Shown here: in pieces, positions 6,694-9,003 of the stretch
Numbering within the stretch: the first letter of the stretch is position 1
Layout: every line of letters starts with the position of its first letter
NCBI GenBank assembly: GCA_001872995.1
Contig: MNXO01000160.1
Coordinates: 1-9,003 of the forward strand
Direction of reading: 5' to 3'
Length of the DNA: 9,003 nt
From: Bacteroidetes bacterium CG2_30_32_10
GTDB taxonomy: Bacteria; Bacteroidota; Bacteroidia; Bacteroidales; CG2-30-32-10
The notes under the pieces: generated by a model
The model's database searches: none
Seen by the model: only the letters and a program-made list of their open reading frames with translations
What the model was told of the DNA's origin: nothing
Made by a program: the position numbers and the translations under genes

Positions 6694-7923
6694 ATGAATT
6701 ATCGTTTTGTTAAAATAACTTCTTTCTATAGGGAATATCTCGATTATTATTATGATAAATATCCTGAAATAAAGAATAAATCATATCAAGAACAATTTCA
6801 ACACTTGATGGAACAGGATTTTGCTTGGTCAAATTACTATCAAAAAAACTTAAATAAGCTAGGTGTTGAATCTTATGAAATTATCTGCAATGCCAGATAT
6901 CTGCAAGAAGCGTGGGCGAATGAAAATGGATTTAAGCAAAATGGCAAGCAATTAATTATTGAACAATTAAAAAAAATCAAGCCTGATGTTCTATTTTTTC
7001 AGGATACAAGCCTTTTTCACGGGGAATGGGTGAAACAATTAAAAGAGAAAATTCATTCTATAAAAAAAATAATTGGATTCCGATGCAGTCCTTACTCTAA
7101 TGAACTTGCTGAATTGTTTAACTGCTTTGATTTTATGATTGTATGTTCCAATCAGTTTGTTGATGAATTAAAAAGGTTCGGTTATAAAACGTATGAAATA
7201 AACCATGCTTTCGAAAACTCAATTATATCAAAAATTACAAATAATAATTCACAACCTGTAACTGATTTTATTTTTATTGGCTCTATTTTAAGCGGCATCG
7301 GCTTTCATAGTCAGAGAAAAAAATTCATAGAAACAATTATAAATAAAAATATTGATTTAACACTTTTTGGAAATGTGCCAGAAATTGGTTCCTTCGATTT
7401 AAAATCAAGGCAAGCAGCATTTTTAATGGTTAGATTAATGAAAAAATTAGGAATGAAAAGTTTAATAAATTCTTTACCATTATTAAACAAAGCAATTAAT
7501 CTAAATTCGATGCCTCAAAAAAACATAATTTCTAAAAAGCTACAAGAAAAAGTACATCCTCCAATATATGGAATCGATATGCTTCAATTATTAAATAAAG
7601 CAAAAATTACATTTAATATTCATGCGGACGTATCAGGAAACGCAGCTGCAAATATCAGAATATTCGAAGCAACAGGATGTGGATCGTGTTTACTTACAGA
7701 CTGGAAACCCAATATTAACAAGTTCTTTGAAGAAGACAAAGAAATAGTAACCTATAAAACCGAAGATGAATGTATAGAAAAAGCATTGTGGCTTATTGAA
7801 CATAACAACGAAAGAGAACAAATTGCTCAGAGTGGTCAAAAAAGAACATTATCTGAACATAACTACTATAACCGAGCAATACAATTAAACGAAATTATTA
7901 ATAAAGAATTAAAAAAATATTAA
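6694..7923 (+). CDS. CgeB-like glycosyltransferase (GT-B fold, Glyco_trans_1_2 type)
   Basis: This is a probable sugar-nucleotide-dependent glycosyltransferase of 409 residues with no signal peptide or membrane segment, so cytoplasmic. The N-terminal half has the Rossmann-like start 'RFVKITSFYREYLDYYY' (about 4-20), then 'KIKPDVLFFQD' (about 94-104) and 'FDFMIVCSNQFVDELKRFG' (about 145-163). The second domain begins near 'DFIFIGSILSG' (about 191-201). The donor-binding region at about 289-337 reads PPIYGIDMLQLLNKAKITF, then NIHADVSGN, then N-I-R-I-F-E-ATGCGSCLLTD, the signature of CgeB-type family-1 transferases. The C-terminal 'EECIEKALWLIEHN'-like segment (TEDECIEKALWLIEHN here) and 'RTLSEHNYYNRA' (about 384-395) also fit. 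The methyltransferase gene follows after one base, so they are co-transcribed. The acceptor is probably a surface glycan; donor and linkage cannot be told. Confidence 0.82.
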   Translation: MNYRFVKITSFYREYLDYYYDKYPEIKNKSYQEQFQHLMEQDFAWSNYYQKNLNKLGVESYEIICNARYLQEAWANENGFKQNGKQLIIEQLKKIKPDVLFFQDTSLFHGEWVKQLKEKIHSIKKIIGFRCSPYSNELAELFNCFDFMIVCSNQFVDELKRFGYKTYEINHAFENSIISKITNNNSQPVTDFIFIGSILSGIGFHSQRKKFIETIINKNIDLTLFGNVPEIGSFDLKSRQAAFLMVRLMKKLGMKSLINSLPLLNKAINLNSMPQKNIISKKLQEKVHPPIYGIDMLQLLNKAKITFNIHADVSGNAAANIRIFEATGCGSCLLTDWKPNINKFFEEDKEIVTYKTEDECIEKALWLIEHNNEREQIAQSGQKRTLSEHNYYNRAIQLNEIINKELKKY

Positions 7924-7924
7924 T

Positions 7925-8734
7925 ATGAAGCTGTTTTTAAAATTAACCTTCAAACAACTTTTCCATTTTTTAAAAAATCCAAGACAACGCCGATTTATTT
8001 ACATTGCTTTTAAATATGGCAATAAACAACGGTTCAAAAACATAAAAGTAAAATTTAATGGCTTTAAAATGACTATTGTTGATTCGCTTTCTTTTATTTG
8101 GCAATATAAAGATATTTTTAAAGATGAAATATATTTATTTGATAACAATAATAATAAAGAACTAATTATTTATGACTGCGGGGCTAATGTTGGCACAAGT
8201 TGTTTGTTTTTCAAAAAACATTTTCCTCTTTCTAAAATCACCGCTTTCGAAGCAGACCCGCATATTGCCAACATCTTAAAAGAAAACATGTATATCAATA
8301 ACTTATCTGGTATAGAAATCATTAACAAAGCAGTGTGGATTGACAACAAAGGAATTGAATTGTACCCAGATGGCGCAGACGGGGCTTCTGTTTATGGAAA
8401 AGGTAATAAAATAAAAATTGATTCTATCAGATTGAAAGACTTATTAAAAGAAGAAGAACAAATAGATATGCTTAAAATGGATATTGAAGGTGCTGAAGCA
8501 GATGTAATAACCGATTGCCAAGACAGTTTAACAAATGTTAAGAATTTTTTTATTGAATATCACTCTTTTATTGACCAAAAACAAAGATTATCAGATATTT
8601 TGTCGATACTTACAAAAAATAAATTCAGATATTATATACAACCACTTGAGAACCGCATTCATCCTTTTATTAACAAAAAAAACAAAAGTAACAGTCCAAT
8701 GGATATTCAATTAAATATTTTTGCTTATAAATAA
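7925..8734 (+). CDS. FkbM-family SAM-dependent methyltransferase
   Basis: This is a 269-residue class I methyltransferase of the FkbM type (Methyltransf_21). The SAM-binding motif I is 'IIYDCGANVGTSCLFF' at about 81-96, with the ribose-contacting acidic residue in 'AFEADPH' (Glu109). The family's late motif 'DMLKMDIEGAEADVI' at about 181-195 is intact, followed by 'FFIEYHSF' at about 208-215. The first 70 residues are basic and hydrophobic without a clear membrane helix. FkbM enzymes O-methylate sugar hydroxyls or related small groups in glycans and natural products. Placement one base after a glycosyltransferase supports action on the same glycan. The gene is intact and ends 86 bases before the IS at 8821. 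Confidence 0.88.
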   Translation: MKLFLKLTFKQLFHFLKNPRQRRFIYIAFKYGNKQRFKNIKVKFNGFKMTIVDSLSFIWQYKDIFKDEIYLFDNNNNKELIIYDCGANVGTSCLFFKKHFPLSKITAFEADPHIANILKENMYINNLSGIEIINKAVWIDNKGIELYPDGADGASVYGKGNKIKIDSIRLKDLLKEEEQIDMLKMDIEGAEADVITDCQDSLTNVKNFFIEYHSFIDQKQRLSDILSILTKNKFRYYIQPLENRIHPFINKKNKSNSPMDIQLNIFAYK

Positions 8735-8820
8735 TTGGTTTTATGTGCTTATATTGCAAACAATTTGTACCGATGCAACGCAAAAAGATAACTATATTGG
8801 CTTAAACTCAATCGTATTTA
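8735..8820. other. Spacer between the methyltransferase and the right-hand IS
   Basis: The spacer holds no gene I can support. A 20-codon frame, MCLYCKQFVPMQRKKITILA, at 8743-8805 ends before the IS and is unconvincing. An imperfect hairpin at 8723-8748 (nine pairs with one mismatch and one G-U, loop of eight), overlapping the end of the methyltransferase gene, could be a weak terminator but lacks a clean T-run. Confidence 0.4.
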
Positions 8821-8869
8821 GGGTCTGCTGAATAACTCTATACTAATTAACAATAAAGAGGAAAATGCT

Positions 8870-8877
8870 TATATTTG
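8870..8877 (+). promoter_or_regulatory. Candidate -7 promoter element of the IS transposase
   Basis: TATATTTG fully matches TAnnTTTG and lies 21 bases before the transposase ATG, giving a leader of about 15 bases. No TTTG is visible at the -33 position. A six-codon frame starting at 8865 (MLIFVF) overlaps this element and probably reflects it rather than a leader peptide. Confidence 0.45.
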
Positions 8878-8898
8878 TGTTTTAAAGTGCAAAGGAAA

Positions 8899-9003
8899 AT
8901 GCAAAAATCTAGCAAAAAGCCTGCACCAAAGGTGCAATATGTAAGTCCTTCACAAATGACCATAGAAGGATTCGAAACTCCATTTTCAAAACATTTGGAT
9001 TCA
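8899..9003 (+). CDS. Transposase, N-terminal fragment (DUF772/IS5- or IS1182-like)
   Basis: The first 35 codons are open to the window edge. The product begins MQKSSKKPAPKVQYVSPSQ and continues TIEGFETPFSKHLDS. The 'L/I-x-GFETPF-x-x-x-LD' segment is the usual start of a group of Bacteroidetes transposases that continue with a DUF772-type N-terminal domain and a DDE catalytic domain. AAAGGA lies just 5' of the ATG but unusually close (about three bases). The gene lies inside the IS that begins at 8821. Whether the transposase is intact cannot be judged from the fragment. The group is assigned from memory of the motif, so the exact IS family is less sure than 'transposase'. Confidence 0.72.
   Translation, partial: MQKSSKKPAPKVQYVSPSQMTIEGFETPFSKHLDS

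Larger units (their letters stand above)
8821..9003 (+). mobile_element. 5' end of an IS5/IS1182-like insertion sequence, cut by the window edge
   Basis: The element appears to start at GGGTCTGCTGAATAACTCTA (8821), just after TTTA, and contains a promoter and the first codons of a transposase 78 bases in. The terminal sequence and the transposase N-terminus are of a type common in Bacteroidetes. The right end and the target duplication lie outside the window, so the exact left boundary is an inference. Confidence 0.7.

Noticed and set aside
8743..8805. Twenty-codon frame MCLYCKQFVPMQRKKITILA before the IS
   Set aside because: Too short and unconserved in appearance, and it ends 15 bases before the IS, so it is not a gene interrupted by it.
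8746..8875. Direct repeat TGCTTATATT at 8746-8755 and 8866-8875, 120 bases apart
   Set aside because: One copy overlaps the IS promoter and the other lies outside the element; ten AT-rich bases are likely chance.

Overview
The window is AT-rich DNA from a member of the Bacteroidetes (Bacteroidota). Candidate promoters fit the TTTG / TAnnTTTG type of that phylum rather than sigma-70 boxes. Start codons mostly lack a strong G-rich Shine-Dalgarno, and the gene families (TetR-TolC-HlyD-ABC-2 permease, CgeB-like glycosyltransferase, FkbM methyltransferase) are common there. I cannot assign a genus.

Layout. (1) Positions 1-65 look like the outer end of an insertion sequence whose body lies left of the window. 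(2) A minus-strand operon, 1987 to 54, encodes a TetR-type regulator followed by a TolC-type outer-membrane efflux protein. The TolC gene is cut off at about position 65, just before its last conserved helix-turn segment. (3) A 237-bp divergent regulatory region (1988-2224) carries back-to-back promoter candidates and a clear inverted-repeat operator. (4) A plus-strand operon, 2225-6442, encodes a second, paralogous TetR regulator, a complete TolC-type protein, a lipoprotein HlyD-type periplasmic adaptor and one ABC-2 type permease. (5) A 251-bp gap (6443-6693) holds a possible gene remnant and a promoter. (6) A two-gene unit, 6694-8734, encodes a CgeB-like glycosyltransferase and an FkbM-family methyltransferase, suggesting surface polysaccharide or glycan modification. 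(7) From 8821 to the right edge is the start of another insertion sequence, with a terminal sequence, a promoter and the first 35 codons of its transposase.

How the genes fit together. The plus-strand operon should give a tripartite envelope exporter: permease in the inner membrane, HlyD adaptor in the periplasm, TolC channel in the outer membrane. The co-transcribed TetR protein probably represses it. A 9-bp half-site GTAAACTAA with 10-bp spacing occurs as a perfect inverted repeat over the predicted transcription start and as a degenerate copy over the annotated TolC start, so the repressor may bind twice. No ATP-binding subunit and no second permease are encoded here, so the pump is incomplete within this window. 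The minus-strand operon is a second TetR-TolC module that seems to have been disabled or separated from its downstream pump genes by an IS insertion.

I see no RNA genes, CRISPR arrays or phage genes. I do not find a wholly new system. The points most worth following are the IS-truncated TolC, the duplicated operator and the ATPase-less pump operon.
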